The notes beneath the pieces were generated by a model that was given only the letters and a program-made list of their open reading frames with translations, had not been told where the DNA came from and did no database searches. DNA of 64,000 bases, from NCBI RefSeq assembly GCF_900105835.1, contig NZ_LT629783.1, forward strand, positions 4,238,501 to 4,302,500, given 5' to 3'. Shown piece after piece: positions 18,545 to 29,480 of the stretch. Positions within the stretch are counted from its first letter, which is position 1. Each line of letters begins with the position of its first letter. A program made the position numbers and the translations under genes. The stretch comes from Pseudomonas fragi (lineage in GTDB: Bacteria > Pseudomonadota > Gammaproteobacteria > Pseudomonadales > Pseudomonadaceae).

Positions 18545-19143
18545 CTTCAGGTTCCTCTTTTATATCGGGCACTGCATAAGCGGCGTGCAGGGTGCGGCGA
18601 TTGTACTGGCACTGGGGCAGGCAGGATACAGGCGGCGGAGTAATGGCTGAGTTGCAGGGCTTACAACAGCTGGGGTTTTTAAATCGACTGTTTGATCAAT
18701 AATATTTAAGAGGCGGGGGCGAGTTGGCGGATCGGCATAAGCCACGGGAAAGCCGTTTAAATGGTTCTAAGAATATTTGGTTAGTACACGCCTTGGTGAT
18801 GTATTTATTGAAGTTGTGTAAAGGGCGAAGGCGGAATTGAACAGCCAGTTAGAGCGGCTGGTGACGGAGTGGCCGAGGTGGCTTAGTTGTGGGTTAACAG
18901 GGGTGGCGAAGCGTGCGATAAACGGCATTATTTTTTTTATTCCATTCAAAAGCATGGGTTGCAAGGTGGGCGCGAATTTTTATCAATGCATATGCGTGCT
19001 TTTAACTGTCAGTTATGACAGTTTTTCAACAGTGGGAAATTGCAAGTCCGCCTGCCTGGCGTCCGTAGGCGTCGAGGAAGTGGGTAAGTTGCTGCTAAAA
19101 TTAGTTTTAACAATATTATTAAAATCAGCGTCTCGGATGTAAG
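18545..19143. other. AT-rich intergenic stretch of about 600 bases
   Basis: No convincing gene on either strand; short frames here lack start signals. The stretch has long A/T runs (for example near 18929-18941 and 19100-19125) unlike the surrounding high-GC DNA. It holds one clear hairpin (19004-19027). With the orphan gene that follows and the tRNA-Leu beyond, it looks like acquired or decaying DNA. Confidence 0.5.
19004..19027 (+). terminator. Hairpin with T-run upstream of the orphan membrane gene
   Basis: AACTGTCA (19004-19011) and TGACAGTT (19016-19023) form a perfect 8-bp stem with a 4-base loop, followed by TTT. It could be a terminator protecting the orphan gene from read-through, or an operator. 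Confidence 0.4.
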
Positions 19144-20193
19144 ATGAACAGTCCGGTTATTATGCTGGAAGAGCAGTTGGGCGATATACATTCGAGTCAG
19201 ATTGCTTACAAGCTAACTGTGCGCAATGCCAGTGCGGAACCCCTGTTGATAATGGCGCTGCAGCCCCATGTGCCTAAAGGTGCGCAACTAATGGATGTGT
19301 CGGACAGCGAGTCGGAGACGGGAAACTCTACCCGGTCAGCATTGATTGTTGAACTTAATAACTTGCTCAATGATTTTTTATGGATGGAGCTGCAGGCATT
19401 CAGGAAAGACTTTATTGCCGCCCAAGTGGACAGCTACAGGTCGATCTTCAAGTTCAAGGGGGTACTCAAGGCCTATCTGTATATTGCCAATCGGCGGGAC
19501 GTTTTTGAAAGACATGTGAGAGTGAATATTACCAGTTTTCGCTATGAAATAGCCTCGGGAGACGATGCGCGTCGCGCCTACTCAACCTGGCTGGATGAAA
19601 GCGATAGTTCTTTTGCCGGGCCGCATCATGATCAACAAGGCATCAGAGTCTTGTTCAAGGCGAAGCTTGCACAACTGGAGGCGGTCGAGGCCAGGCTATT
19701 GGAAATCGTGAGGGAGGGCTCTGACCTCACGTTTATCGAGCCTGAAACCTCTTTTTCGGCAACTTATGTAATGCGGTTTGACAGGGCCCTGCTGGAGCCA
19801 AGGAAATACCAGGTGGGTTTTGATGTTCGCTACAAGTTGGCGGGAGCAAAGGTGCCAAAATCGGCCTCCGTGGCCACCAATATACAAATCACCCCCTCGC
19901 CGTTGAGCCTGTCGATTGTTGCCATAGTGGCCGCGATACTTGGGGCGACGCTGCGCGGTTCACTGGAGGGGGACGTCAACAAGTTCGAGGAGATCATAAA
20001 GTCGGCAACCACGGGGCAAATCATTGTTGGCCCGATCGTCGCGTTGGTGTTCTTCAACATCTACGAGCACACCAGGTTGGGCAAGGAGTTGAATTTTTCT
20101 ATCAGTTGGAGGAGTGCGCTGTTTGTCGGGGCGCTTTGCGGCCTGGCACAGGATCGGGTGATCGCGGCACTGACAGCGTTGATTGGTGGATGA
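19144..20193 (+). CDS. Orphan membrane protein of unknown function
   Basis: A 349-residue protein I do not recognise. Residues 1 to about 250 look soluble, with a strand-rich opening (YKLTVRNASAEPLLIMALQP) and a helical middle (LNNLLNDFLWMELQAFRKDF). Three hydrophobic segments follow: LSLSIVAIVAAILGATLRG, TGQIIVGPIVALVFFNIY, and ALFVGALCGLAQ to the end. So a large cytoplasmic or periplasmic domain is tied to a C-terminal membrane anchor. Codon use is less GC-biased than in neighbours and no strong ribosome site precedes ATG 19144. It sits between an AT-rich stretch and tRNA-Leu and ends with a clear terminator. Confidence 0.65.
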   Translation: MNSPVIMLEEQLGDIHSSQIAYKLTVRNASAEPLLIMALQPHVPKGAQLMDVSDSESETGNSTRSALIVELNNLLNDFLWMELQAFRKDFIAAQVDSYRSIFKFKGVLKAYLYIANRRDVFERHVRVNITSFRYEIASGDDARRAYSTWLDESDSSFAGPHHDQQGIRVLFKAKLAQLEAVEARLLEIVREGSDLTFIEPETSFSATYVMRFDRALLEPRKYQVGFDVRYKLAGAKVPKSASVATNIQITPSPLSLSIVAIVAAILGATLRGSLEGDVNKFEEIIKSATTGQIIVGPIVALVFFNIYEHTRLGKELNFSISWRSALFVGALCGLAQDRVIAALTALIGG

Positions 20194-20212
20194 GGGGGTA
20201 ATCGACAGGCAC

Positions 20213-20242
20213 AAAAAAACCGGCGCCAGGGCCGGTTTTTTT
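20213..20242. terminator. Bidirectional rho-independent terminator
   Basis: Seven A, ACCGGC stem, 6-base loop, GCCGGT stem, seven T. It can end both the orphan gene (plus strand) and the tRNA-Leu transcript (minus strand). Confidence 0.88.
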
Positions 20243-20283
20243 GTGTGTTCAAGGTGCATTGAGCGGCACCTTGAATCTATGTT

Positions 20284-20368
20284 TGGTGCCCCGAGGGAGA
20301 ATCGAACTCCCACTTCTTTCGAAAACGGATTTTGAATCCGCCGCGTCTACCAATTCCGCCATCAGGGC
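20284..20368 (-). tRNA. tRNA-Leu (anticodon CAA)
   Basis: The minus strand gives an 85-base tRNA with encoded CCA. The acceptor stem is GCCCTGA with TCGGGGC; the D arm has GGCGGAATTGGTAGAC; the anticodon loop TTCAAAA gives CAA; there is a long variable arm as in leucine tRNAs; the T arm reads GGAGTTCGATTCTCC. It decodes UUG. Leucine tRNA genes are common integration points for mobile DNA, relevant to the odd DNA downstream (18545-20193). Confidence 0.95.
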
Positions 20369-20381
20369 TCAATGGCGGCGA

Positions 20382-20410
20382 AGTATAGAGATGAGGTTTA
20401 GGTCGGTCAA
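20382..20410 (-). promoter_or_regulatory. Sigma-70 promoter of tRNA-Leu
   Basis: Reading the minus strand, TTGACC (20410-20405), 17-base spacer, TATACT (20387-20382), with the tRNA 5' end 14 bases past the -10 box. Near-consensus spacing and sequence. Confidence 0.8.
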
Positions 20411-20417
20411 CAACTTA

Positions 20418-20447
20418 TTGGTCTATTTTTGCCAAGTCCGTTAAACT
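20418..20447 (+). promoter_or_regulatory. Possible promoter of queA
   Basis: TTGGTC (20418-20423), 18-base spacer, TAAACT (20442-20447), 27 bases before the queA start. A moderate match, placed back to back with the tRNA promoter. Confidence 0.35.
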
Positions 20448-20474
20448 CCCCGGCCCTGCTAGACGAAACCTATC

Positions 20475-22663
<2,189 letters not shown>

Positions 22664-22705
22664 GTTTCGGACCTTTAAGAAACAACATTGCAACTGGAGT
22701 GCTTA

Positions 22706-23044
22706 ATGAGCTTTTTCATCTCTTCCGCTTTCGCGGACGCTGCTGCACCTGCCGCTGCTGGCCCTATGGGCGGCGGTTTTGAATGGATTTTCCTGGTCGG
22801 CTTCCTGGTCATCTTCTACCTGATGATCTGGCGTCCACAGGCCAAGCGCGCCAAAGAGCAGAAAGCCCTGTTGGGTAACCTGCAAAAAGGCGACGAGATC
22901 GTGACCACTGGCGGTATCGCCGGCAAAATCGTCAAGGTTTCCGATGCTTTTGTAGTCATCGAAGTGTCTGACACTGTCGAGCTGAAAATTCAGAAAGGCT
23001 CGGTTGCAGCCACGTTGCCTAAAGGCACGCTGAAAGCGATCTAA
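22706..23044 (+). CDS. yajC: Preprotein translocase subunit YajC
   Basis: A 112-residue inner-membrane protein with one span (about 22-43; FEWIFLVGFLVIFYLMIWRP) and a cytoplasmic tail with the family motif GDEIVTTGGIAGKIVKV. It joins SecDF in the Sec holo-translocon. ATG 22706 has CTGGAG 8 bases upstream; an in-frame extension to 22688 is not supported. Lies in the standard tgt-yajC-secD-secF order. Confidence 0.95.
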   Translation: MSFFISSAFADAAAPAAAGPMGGGFEWIFLVGFLVIFYLMIWRPQAKRAKEQKALLGNLQKGDEIVTTGGIAGKIVKVSDAFVVIEVSDTVELKIQKGSVAATLPKGTLKAI

Positions 23045-23065
23045 GTTTCAACTTTCAACAATCGA

Positions 23066-23092
23066 CGGGGCGCGCAAGGCGCCCCGCGTTTT
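23066..23092 (+). terminator. Intercistronic hairpin between yajC and secD
   Basis: CGGGGCGC (23066-23073), 5-base loop, GCGCCCCG (23079-23086), then CGTTTT. A perfect 8-bp GC stem with a short T-run; probably a partial terminator or RNA processing site that sets YajC above SecDF. Confidence 0.55.
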
Positions 23093-23110
23093 AAGCGGGC
23101 GGCGTGATTG

Positions 23111-24979
23111 ATGCTGAACAAATACCCTCTGTGGAAATACATACTGATCCTGGCAGTGCTGGCGATCGGTTTTATTTATTCCGCTCCCAATCTGTACCCT
23201 GATGATCCGGCCATTCAAGTGTCGGGTGCGAGCACGGCCCTGCAGGTCACTCAAGCTGATCTGGATCGCGCAAGCAAGGCGCTGACGGATGCAGGCATTG
23301 CGGTAAAGGGCGCCTCTGTGGCCCAGAACGGCAAAGGTGGCCTGTTACGCCTGGTCAAGAAAGACGACCAGTTGCCAGCCAAGGATGTAGTACGCAAGGC
23401 CCTGGGCGACGACTATGTCGTAGCGCTCAACCTGGCACAGACCACGCCACAATGGTTGCGCAGTCTGGGTGCTCACCCGATGAAACTGGGTCTGGACTTG
23501 TCGGGCGGTGTGCACTTCCTGCTGGAAGTGGACATGGACAAAGCTGTCGATGCACGCATGAAAGTGTACGAGAGCGACGTCAAAAGCCTGCTGCGCAAAG
23601 AAAAAGTGCGTTATCGCAGCCTGCCGCAACTCAACGGTGCCATTCAGTTGGGCTTTACTGATGAAGCAGCCCGTGAGCAAGCGCGCAGCCTGATCCGCAA
23701 GAGCTTCAATGACTTCGACATTACCGCTGCAGACCTGAACGGTCAGCCGGTGCTGCGTCTGGCGATGACCCCGGCCAAGCTGGCGGAAATCCGTGAATAT
23801 TCCATCAAGCAAAACCTGACAACCGTCCGTAACCGGGTCAACGAGTTGGGTGTTGCCGAGCCTCTGGTTCAGCGTCAGGGTGCCAACCGCATCGTGGTTG
23901 AGCTGCCAGGCGTACAAGACACCGCCGAAGCCAAGCGTATCCTGGGCAAGACGGCCAACCTTGAGTTCCGTCTGGCAGCAGAGCCGGGCGCTTCCAAAGC
24001 CACTTCCGAAACTTTCGAGTTCCGTGAAGGCAACCGTCCTTCTGCACAGATCGAGCGCGGCCTGATCATCACCGGTGACCAGGTAACCGACGCCCAGGCA
24101 GGTTTTGACGAGCACGGCCGTCCACAGGTGAACATCAAGCTTGATGGTCACGGTGGCGAGTTGATGAGCCGTTCGACCCGCAGCAACGTGGGCCGCAGCA
24201 TGGCGGTAATCTTCATCGAGCAGAAGCCGGTGACGACTTACACCAAGCAAGTGGTTGACGGTGTCGAGAAGGACGTACCGGTTCAGTCGTTCAAGGAAGA
24301 GAAGAAGATCATCAGCCTGGCGACCATCCAGTCGCCGCTGGGTAGCCAGTTCCGCATTACCGGCCTCAATGGCCAGGGTGAGGCTTCCGAGCTGGCCCTG
24401 CTGTTGCGTGCCGGTGGTCTGGCCGCGCCAATGTACTTCGCTGAAGAGCGCACCATTGGTCCGAGCCTGGGTGCTGACAACATCACCAAGGGTATCGATG
24501 CTTCCTTGTGGGGCATGCTGTTCGTGTCGATCTTCATCATCGCCATCTACCGTTTCTTCGGTGTGATCGCGACGGTGGCACTGGCGGGCAACATGGTCTT
24601 GTTGCTGGCGCTGATGTCGGTGCTGGGTGCAACCCTGACCCTGCCGGGTATTGCCGGTATCGTGTTGACGATGGGTATGGCGGTCGATGCCAACGTACTG
24701 ATCTTCTCGCGTATCCGTGAAGAGATTGCCAATGGCATGACACCGCAGCGGGCGATCAATGAAGGTTTCAACCGTGCCTTTACGGCCATTGTTGACTCCA
24801 ACCTGACAACCCTGCTGGTCGGCGGGATCCTTTTCGCCATGGGTACCGGGCCGGTCAAAGGCTTCGCGGTGACCATGTCGCTGGGTATCTTTACCTCGAT
24901 GTTCACGGCCATTATGGTCACCCGCGCACTGGTCAACCTGGTGTATGGCGGTCGGGACTTCAAGAAGTTGTGGATTTAA
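23111..24979 (+). CDS. secD: Protein translocase subunit SecD
   Basis: SecD (622 residues) uses the proton gradient to help pull preproteins through SecYEG. N-terminal span (WKYILILAVLAIGFIYSAPN), large periplasmic P1 domain including LGLDLSGGVHFLLEVDMD, then five spans near the C-terminus with the RND-type motifs LGADNITKGIDASLWGMLF and ALTLPGIAGIVLTMGMAVDA-like sequence ending in DANVLIFSRIREE. I start at ATG 23111 rather than the TTG at 23108. Followed by secF after 9 bases. Confidence 0.96.
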   Translation: MLNKYPLWKYILILAVLAIGFIYSAPNLYPDDPAIQVSGASTALQVTQADLDRASKALTDAGIAVKGASVAQNGKGGLLRLVKKDDQLPAKDVVRKALGDDYVVALNLAQTTPQWLRSLGAHPMKLGLDLSGGVHFLLEVDMDKAVDARMKVYESDVKSLLRKEKVRYRSLPQLNGAIQLGFTDEAAREQARSLIRKSFNDFDITAADLNGQPVLRLAMTPAKLAEIREYSIKQNLTTVRNRVNELGVAEPLVQRQGANRIVVELPGVQDTAEAKRILGKTANLEFRLAAEPGASKATSETFEFREGNRPSAQIERGLIITGDQVTDAQAGFDEHGRPQVNIKLDGHGGELMSRSTRSNVGRSMAVIFIEQKPVTTYTKQVVDGVEKDVPVQSFKEEKKIISLATIQSPLGSQFRITGLNGQGEASELALLLRAGGLAAPMYFAEERTIGPSLGADNITKGIDASLWGMLFVSIFIIAIYRFFGVIATVALAGNMVLLLALMSVLGATLTLPGIAGIVLTMGMAVDANVLIFSRIREEIANGMTPQRAINEGFNRAFTAIVDSNLTTLLVGGILFAMGTGPVKGFAVTMSLGIFTSMFTAIMVTRALVNLVYGGRDFKKLWI

Positions 24980-24988
24980 GGGGCTGCC

Positions 24989-25903
24989 ATGTTACGTACA
25001 ATCAACTTCATGGGCGTTCGCAACGTAGCGTTCGGCGTCACTGTACTGCTTACCGTGCTGGCCTTGTTCAGCATGTTCCACAAGGGCATGAACTACGGCC
25101 TGGACTTCACCGGCGGTACGCTGATCGAGCTGACCTACGAGAAGCCGGCTGACCTGACCAAGGTGCGCAATGAGCTGGTTACGGCCGGTTTCCACGATGC
25201 CGTGGTGCAGAGCTTTGGTGCGACGACCGACTTGCTGGTGCGCATGCCTGGCGATGATCCGCTGCTGGGCAACAAGGTAGCGGCTGCGCTGGGCCAGGCA
25301 GATACCAGCAACCCGGCGGTGATCAAGCGCGTCGAGTTCGTTGGCCCGCAGGTAGGTGAAGAGCTGCGCGACCAGGGCGGCCTCGGCATGCTGATGGCGC
25401 TGGGCGGCATCATGCTGTACCTGGCGTTCCGCTTTCAGTGGAAGTTTGCGGTCGGCGCGATCGTGTCCCTGGTTCACGACGTAATCGTGACGATGGGTAT
25501 CCTGTCGTGGTTCCAGATTACCTTCGACCTGACGGTATTGGCGGCGGTGCTGGCGATCATCGGTTACTCGCTCAACGACACCATCGTGGTATTTGACCGG
25601 GTGCGCGAGAACTTCCGGGTGCTGCGCAAGGCCAGCCTGATCGAGAACATCAACATCTCGACCACGCAAACCCTGCTGCGCACGATGGCGACCTCGATCT
25701 CCACCTTGCTGGCCATTGCCGCACTGCTGATCTTCGGCGGCGACAACCTGTGGGGCTTCTCGATTGCACTGTTCGTGGGTGTATTGGCGGGTACCTACTC
25801 GTCGATCTACATCGCCAACGTGGTGTTGATCTGGCTGAATCTCAGTGCAGAGGATCTGATCCCGCCTGCAGCGAGCGAGAAGGAAGTCGACGACCGTCCA
25901 TAA
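24989..25903 (+). CDS. secF: Protein translocase subunit SecF
   Basis: SecF (304 residues) pairs with SecD in the membrane. One N-terminal span, the MNYGLDFTGGTLIELTYEK start of its periplasmic domain, then five spans; the motif LNDTIVVFDRVRENFR carries the conserved charged residues of the proton path. Length is normal. It is nine bases after secD and ends before a strong terminator. Confidence 0.96.
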   Translation: MLRTINFMGVRNVAFGVTVLLTVLALFSMFHKGMNYGLDFTGGTLIELTYEKPADLTKVRNELVTAGFHDAVVQSFGATTDLLVRMPGDDPLLGNKVAAALGQADTSNPAVIKRVEFVGPQVGEELRDQGGLGMLMALGGIMLYLAFRFQWKFAVGAIVSLVHDVIVTMGILSWFQITFDLTVLAAVLAIIGYSLNDTIVVFDRVRENFRVLRKASLIENINISTTQTLLRTMATSISTLLAIAALLIFGGDNLWGFSIALFVGVLAGTYSSIYIANVVLIWLNLSAEDLIPPAASEKEVDDRP

Positions 25904-25930
25904 CTCATAGTTATCGACAGGCTGTCACCT

Positions 25931-25965
25931 AAAAGGCGCGAGTTATTGAACTCGCGCCTTTTTTT
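25931..25965 (+). terminator. Rho-independent terminator after secF
   Basis: AAGGCGCGAGTT, short loop, AACTCGCGCCTT followed by seven T. Ends the queA-to-secF transcript. Confidence 0.92.
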
Positions 25966-26025
25966 ATGCTCCAACTCCAGGATTGGTGTGGGACTGTTCC
26001 CACTTAAGATGGTCTGGAGGTTCAC

Positions 26026-26553
26026 GTGAACAAGTCATTGCTGGTGGGTGCTGTACTGGGTGCTGTCGGTGTTACAGCCGGTGGTGCTTTTGCCACTTAC
26101 AGCTTGGTGAAAGGCCCTGAGTCTGCGCAGGTGCTGGCCGTTGTGCCAGTTAACCAGCAGGTCAAAACGCCGCGTGAGGTGTGCAAGGACGTGACTGTGA
26201 CGCGCCAGGCGCCGGTCAAGGATCAACATCAGATCGTCGGCAGCGTGATTGGCGCAGTGGCTGGCGGTTTGCTGGGTAATCAGGTGGGTGGCGGTAACGG
26301 CAAAAAGATTGCCACGGTTGCCGGTGCGGTGGGTGGCGGTTATGCCGGTAACAAGGTGCAGGAAGGCATGCAGGAGCGTGATACCTACACCACGACCCAG
26401 ACGCGCTGTAACACCGTCAATGACATCAGTAGCAAGGTCGTTGGCTACGACGTGCGCTATTCGTTGAATGGCAAGGAAGGCAAGGTGCGCATGGATCATG
26501 AGCCGGGCAATGAAATTGCCGTGGACAAAGAAGGCAAGCTGATCCTGAATTAA
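26026..26553 (+). CDS. Glycine-zipper 2TM domain protein
   Basis: A 175-residue envelope protein. N-terminal signal/anchor (LLVGAVLGAVGVTAGGAFA), a periplasmic stretch, then a glycine-zipper pair (IVGSVIGAVAGGLLGNQVGG and VAGAVGGGYAGNKVQ, about 75-115) of the Rickettsia 17-kDa-antigen/SlyB type. Cys50 and Cys126 could form a disulfide. The start is GTG 26026 with CTGGAGG 6 bases upstream. Probably helps envelope integrity; no precise role is known. Single gene. Confidence 0.8.
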   Translation: MNKSLLVGAVLGAVGVTAGGAFATYSLVKGPESAQVLAVVPVNQQVKTPREVCKDVTVTRQAPVKDQHQIVGSVIGAVAGGLLGNQVGGGNGKKIATVAGAVGGGYAGNKVQEGMQERDTYTTTQTRCNTVNDISSKVVGYDVRYSLNGKEGKVRMDHEPGNEIAVDKEGKLILN

Positions 26554-26559
26554 GTTCTT

Positions 26560-26644
26560 GTGGGAGCGGGCTTGCCCGCGATGCAGGCGGCGCGGTCTGT
26601 CAGGCAAATCGCGGTGATGCTATCGCGGGCAAGCCCGCTCCCAC
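26560..26644. repeat. REP pair after the glycine-zipper gene
   Basis: Inverted copies GTGGGAGCGGGCTTGCCCGC (26560) and GCGGGCAAGCCCGCTCCCAC (ending 26644). Both arms carry GCCCGC instead of GCTCGC, so they have changed together. Confidence 0.9.
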
Positions 26645-26664
26645 AGTGGGTTGAATTCAAGGCC

Positions 26665-26695
26665 AAAAAAAAGCACCCCGAAGGGTGCTTTTTTT
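26665..26695. terminator. Bidirectional rho-independent terminator
   Basis: A-run, AAGCACCC stem, CCGAA loop region, GGGTGCTT stem, T-run. Serves the glycine-zipper gene and the convergent suhB. Confidence 0.9.
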
Positions 26696-26710
26696 GTCTG
26701 CGGTATTCGC

Positions 26711-27526
26711 TTAGCGTTTCAGCGAGGTTGGCAGGTGTGGCTGGATTGCAGTCAGAACGGCTTTGAAGCACTTGGTGTTACCGGCAACGATATGACCTTT
26801 TTCAAGGAAGTCGTGGCTACCGGTAAAGTCGCTGACCAGGCCGCCTGCTTCTTGAATCAGCAGTGCGCCTGCAGCCATGTCCCACTCGGACAGGCCCGAC
26901 TCCCAGAATGCGTCGAAACGACCTGCAGCCACATAGGCCAGATCCAGGCTGGCAGCGCCTGCACGGCGGATACCGGCAGTCTGGCCAACCAGGCTGCGGA
27001 ACATGCCCAGGTAGTTGTCCAGGTTGTCCATCTGGTTGTCGCGGAACGGGAAGCCCGTGCCCAGCAGGGCGCCTTCGAGGCTGGTGCGACCGCTTACACG
27101 CAGGCGGCGACCGTTCAGTTGTGCGCCACGGCCACGGCTGGCAGTGAATTCTTCCTGGCGAACCGGGTCGAGTACCACTGCGTGCTCAAGACGGCCACGG
27201 TATTTGCAAGCGATGCTGACGGCGAAATGTGGAACGCCGCGCAGGAAGTTGGTGGTGCCATCCAGTGGGTCGATGATCCACAGGTAGTCTTCACCTTCAC
27301 CGCTGCCTGGGTGCATGCCGGTTTCTTCACCGAGGATGCCGTGCGTCGGGTAAGCCTTGCGCAGGGCGTCGATGATTTTCTGTTCAGCAGCACGATCGAC
27401 TTCAGAGACGTAATCCTTGGCGTCTTTTTCGTCAACCTTGATGGTATCCAGGCGCTCGATGGAGCGGAAAATCAATTCACTGGCGCTGCGGGCGGCGCGC
27501 AGCGCGATATTCAGCATGGGCTGCAT
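26711..27526 (-). CDS. suhB: Inositol-1-monophosphatase, SuhB
   Basis: A 271-residue Mg2+-dependent sugar phosphatase of the IMPase family. Metal-binding motifs: GEETGMHPGSGE (with E67-type ligand), WIIDPLDGTTNF, and the C-terminal WDMAAGALLIQEAGG. Beyond phosphatase activity, SuhB joins NusA/B/E/G rRNA antitermination complexes and in Pseudomonas affects virulence genes. It diverges from trmJ, as is standard in gammaproteobacteria. Confidence 0.95.
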   Translation of the reverse strand: MQPMLNIALRAARSASELIFRSIERLDTIKVDEKDAKDYVSEVDRAAEQKIIDALRKAYPTHGILGEETGMHPGSGEGEDYLWIIDPLDGTTNFLRGVPHFAVSIACKYRGRLEHAVVLDPVRQEEFTASRGRGAQLNGRRLRVSGRTSLEGALLGTGFPFRDNQMDNLDNYLGMFRSLVGQTAGIRRAGAASLDLAYVAAGRFDAFWESGLSEWDMAAGALLIQEAGGLVSDFTGSHDFLEKGHIVAGNTKCFKAVLTAIQPHLPTSLKR

Positions 27527-27670
27527 GGACGTTTCACCTAAGGTTGTTAAAGAAAGCCGAATATTCTATCAGAAAACTTTGGTAGATGAAGGTTTGCGTT
27601 AGCTTTCGTAGCTTATGACGTTTTGCTTAGGTAAGATTTGCTCCCTTTTGCTGGTCTGTGAGCGCTTCCA

Positions 27671-28441
27671 TTGCTGCCTAATATTCGTGTCGTTCTGGTC
27701 AATACCAGCCATCCCGGGAACATCGGCGGTGCTGCGCGTGCCATGAAGAACATGGGGTTGTCGCGGCTGGTTCTGGTTGAGCCAAGGGTGTTCCCGCACC
27801 ATGAAGCCGATGCGCGGGCCTCGGGTGCCGGCGATATTCTGGAAAACGCAGAGGTTGTCGCCAGCCTTGAAGATGCCCTGGTGGGCTGCAATCTGGTGCT
27901 CGGCACCAGTGCTCGCGACCGCCGTATCCCCTGGCCACTGCTGGACCCGCGCGAGTGCGGGCAAAAAGTGGTTGCAGAGGCGGCCCAGGGTGCTGAAATC
28001 GCGTTGGTGTTCGGTCGTGAAGATTCCGGCCTGACCAATGACGAGTTGCAGCGCTGTCACTTCCATGTGCATATCCCCTCGGATCCCGAGTTCAGTTCCC
28101 TGAATCTGGGTGCCGCCGTGCAGGTGCTCAGCTACGAAATCCGCATGGCCTGGCTGGCGGCCCAGGGTCAGCCGAGCAAGATCGAGAAAGAAGAAGTGGC
28201 GTCCACCAAGAGTGGCGAGCTGGCGACCATGGATGAGCTGGAGCGCTTTTACGAGCATCTGGAACAAACCCTGGTGGCCATTGAATTCATGGATCCGGAA
28301 AAGCCGCGTCACCTGATGGCGCGCCTGCGCCGGCTATATGGGCGCAGCGCTGTCAGCCGTGCCGAGATGAATATTTTGCGTGGCATTCTCACCGAAACCC
28401 AAAAAGCAGCCCGTGGCGAGCTGCTCAAGCGCAAGGATTAA
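27671..28441 (+). CDS. trmJ: tRNA (cytidine/uridine-2'-O-)-methyltransferase TrmJ
   Basis: A 256-residue SPOUT-class enzyme that methylates the ribose at position 32 of several tRNAs. SPOUT knot elements: [20 protein letters not shown] at the start, [16 protein letters not shown] and [18 protein letters not shown]. The start appears to be TTG 27671 (reading MLPNIRVVL); upstream ribosome site is weak. The stop shares one base with the cysE start, so trmJ-cysE are coupled. The locus sits just before the isc operon, as commonly seen. Confidence 0.95.
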   Translation: MLPNIRVVLVNTSHPGNIGGAARAMKNMGLSRLVLVEPRVFPHHEADARASGAGDILENAEVVASLEDALVGCNLVLGTSARDRRIPWPLLDPRECGQKVVAEAAQGAEIALVFGREDSGLTNDELQRCHFHVHIPSDPEFSSLNLGAAVQVLSYEIRMAWLAAQGQPSKIEKEEVASTKSGELATMDELERFYEHLEQTLVAIEFMDPEKPRHLMARLRRLYGRSAVSRAEMNILRGILTETQKAARGELLKRKD

Positions 28442-29220
28442 TGATGTTCGAGCGTCTGCGTGAAGATATCCAAAGTGTGTTTCATCGTGATCCGGCTGCG
28501 CGCAATGCTTTTGAGGTGCTGACGTGTTATCCGGGGATGCATGCGATCTGGATTCACCGCTTGTCGGCGCTGTTGTGGCATGCCGGCTGGAAGTGGCTGG
28601 CGCGCCTGGTGTCCAATTTCGGGCGCTGGCTGACCGGGATTGAGATTCACCCGGGGGCCAAGGTGGGGCGTCGCTTCTTTATCGATCACGGCATGGGTAT
28701 AGTGATTGGCGAAACCGCTGAAATCGGTGATGACGTGACCTTGTACCAGGGCGTGACCCTGGGCGGCACCAGTTGGAACAAGGGCAAGCGCCATCCCACT
28801 CTGGAAAATGGCGTTGTTGTCGGTGCGGGTGCCAAAGTGCTGGGCCCGTTCACGGTGGGGGCGGGGGCCAAGGTCGGCTCCAATGCGGTGGTGACCAAGG
28901 CTGTGCCGCCGGGTGCAACCGTGGTCGGTATTCCGGGGCGGATCATTATCAAGAATGACGATGAGACCGAGGCCAAGCGCAAGGCAATGGCCGAGAAGAT
29001 CGGTTTTGACGCCTACGGTGTCAGCGAAGACATGCCGGACCCGGTCGCGCGGGCCATTGGCCAGTTGCTCGACCACCTGCAGGCCGTCGACGGCAAGCTG
29101 GACGGGATGTGTGGCGCGCTGAAAGACCTGGGCAGTCCTTACTGTGCGAAAGATCTGCCTGAGTTGCGTGAAGAAGACTTCGCCAGCGTGAAGGACAAGG
29201 ATGAAAGCAAGGCGGTGTAA
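28441..29220 (+). CDS. cysE: Serine O-acetyltransferase
   Basis: A 259-residue CysE that makes O-acetylserine from serine and acetyl-CoA, the first step of cysteine synthesis. N-terminal helical part, then left-handed beta-helix hexapeptide repeats ([20 protein letters not shown] with the catalytic histidine, [35 protein letters not shown]). Cysteine supplied here feeds the neighbouring isc operon. ATG 28441 is followed by a second in-frame ATG at 28444; either can be the start. Confidence 0.95.
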   Translation: MMFERLREDIQSVFHRDPAARNAFEVLTCYPGMHAIWIHRLSALLWHAGWKWLARLVSNFGRWLTGIEIHPGAKVGRRFFIDHGMGIVIGETAEIGDDVTLYQGVTLGGTSWNKGKRHPTLENGVVVGAGAKVLGPFTVGAGAKVGSNAVVTKAVPPGATVVGIPGRIIIKNDDETEAKRKAMAEKIGFDAYGVSEDMPDPVARAIGQLLDHLQAVDGKLDGMCGALKDLGSPYCAKDLPELREEDFASVKDKDESKAV

Positions 29221-29241
29221 GGCTCGTGGGCTGAATTAGCT

Positions 29242-29326
29242 GTGGGAGCGGGCTTGCTCGCGATGGCATCACGGCGATCCCCCTGAAGGGTTGCGTGGGC
29301 CCCATCGCGAGCAAGCCCGCTCCCAC
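29242..29326. repeat. REP pair between cysE and iscR
   Basis: Two full inverted cores (29242-29263 and about 29305-29326) around a 41-base spacer. Confidence 0.92.
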
Positions 29327-29415
29327 AAGATATGTGTCATGTGCCATTACGCCGCAGACCCTGCTACAATGCGCGCGCTCTTTTGCGGGTAATCCCGACT
29401 AAAGTACTAGGTCTA

Positions 29416-29440
29416 ATAGTTGACTTAATTAGTCGGGTAT
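29416..29440 (+). promoter_or_regulatory. IscR type-1 binding site in the isc promoter
   Basis: A 25-bp element beginning ATAGTTGACT and ending AGTCGGGTAT matches the known type-1 IscR consensus (ATASYYGACTRwwwYAGTC...) at every defined position. It overlaps a -35 box TTGACT (29420-29425) with a 17-base spacer to CATACT (29443-29448). [2Fe-2S]-IscR bound here should repress the operon. Confidence 0.85.
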
Positions 29441-29480
29441 AACATACTCGCCCTCATTCCGAATTCCGTGGTACCTGTCC

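Noticed and set aside
18862..18900. tRNA-like stretch with GTGGCCGAGGTGGCTTAG
   Set aside because: It looks like a D-arm box A, but no anticodon arm, T-arm or acceptor pairing follows. Probably chance.
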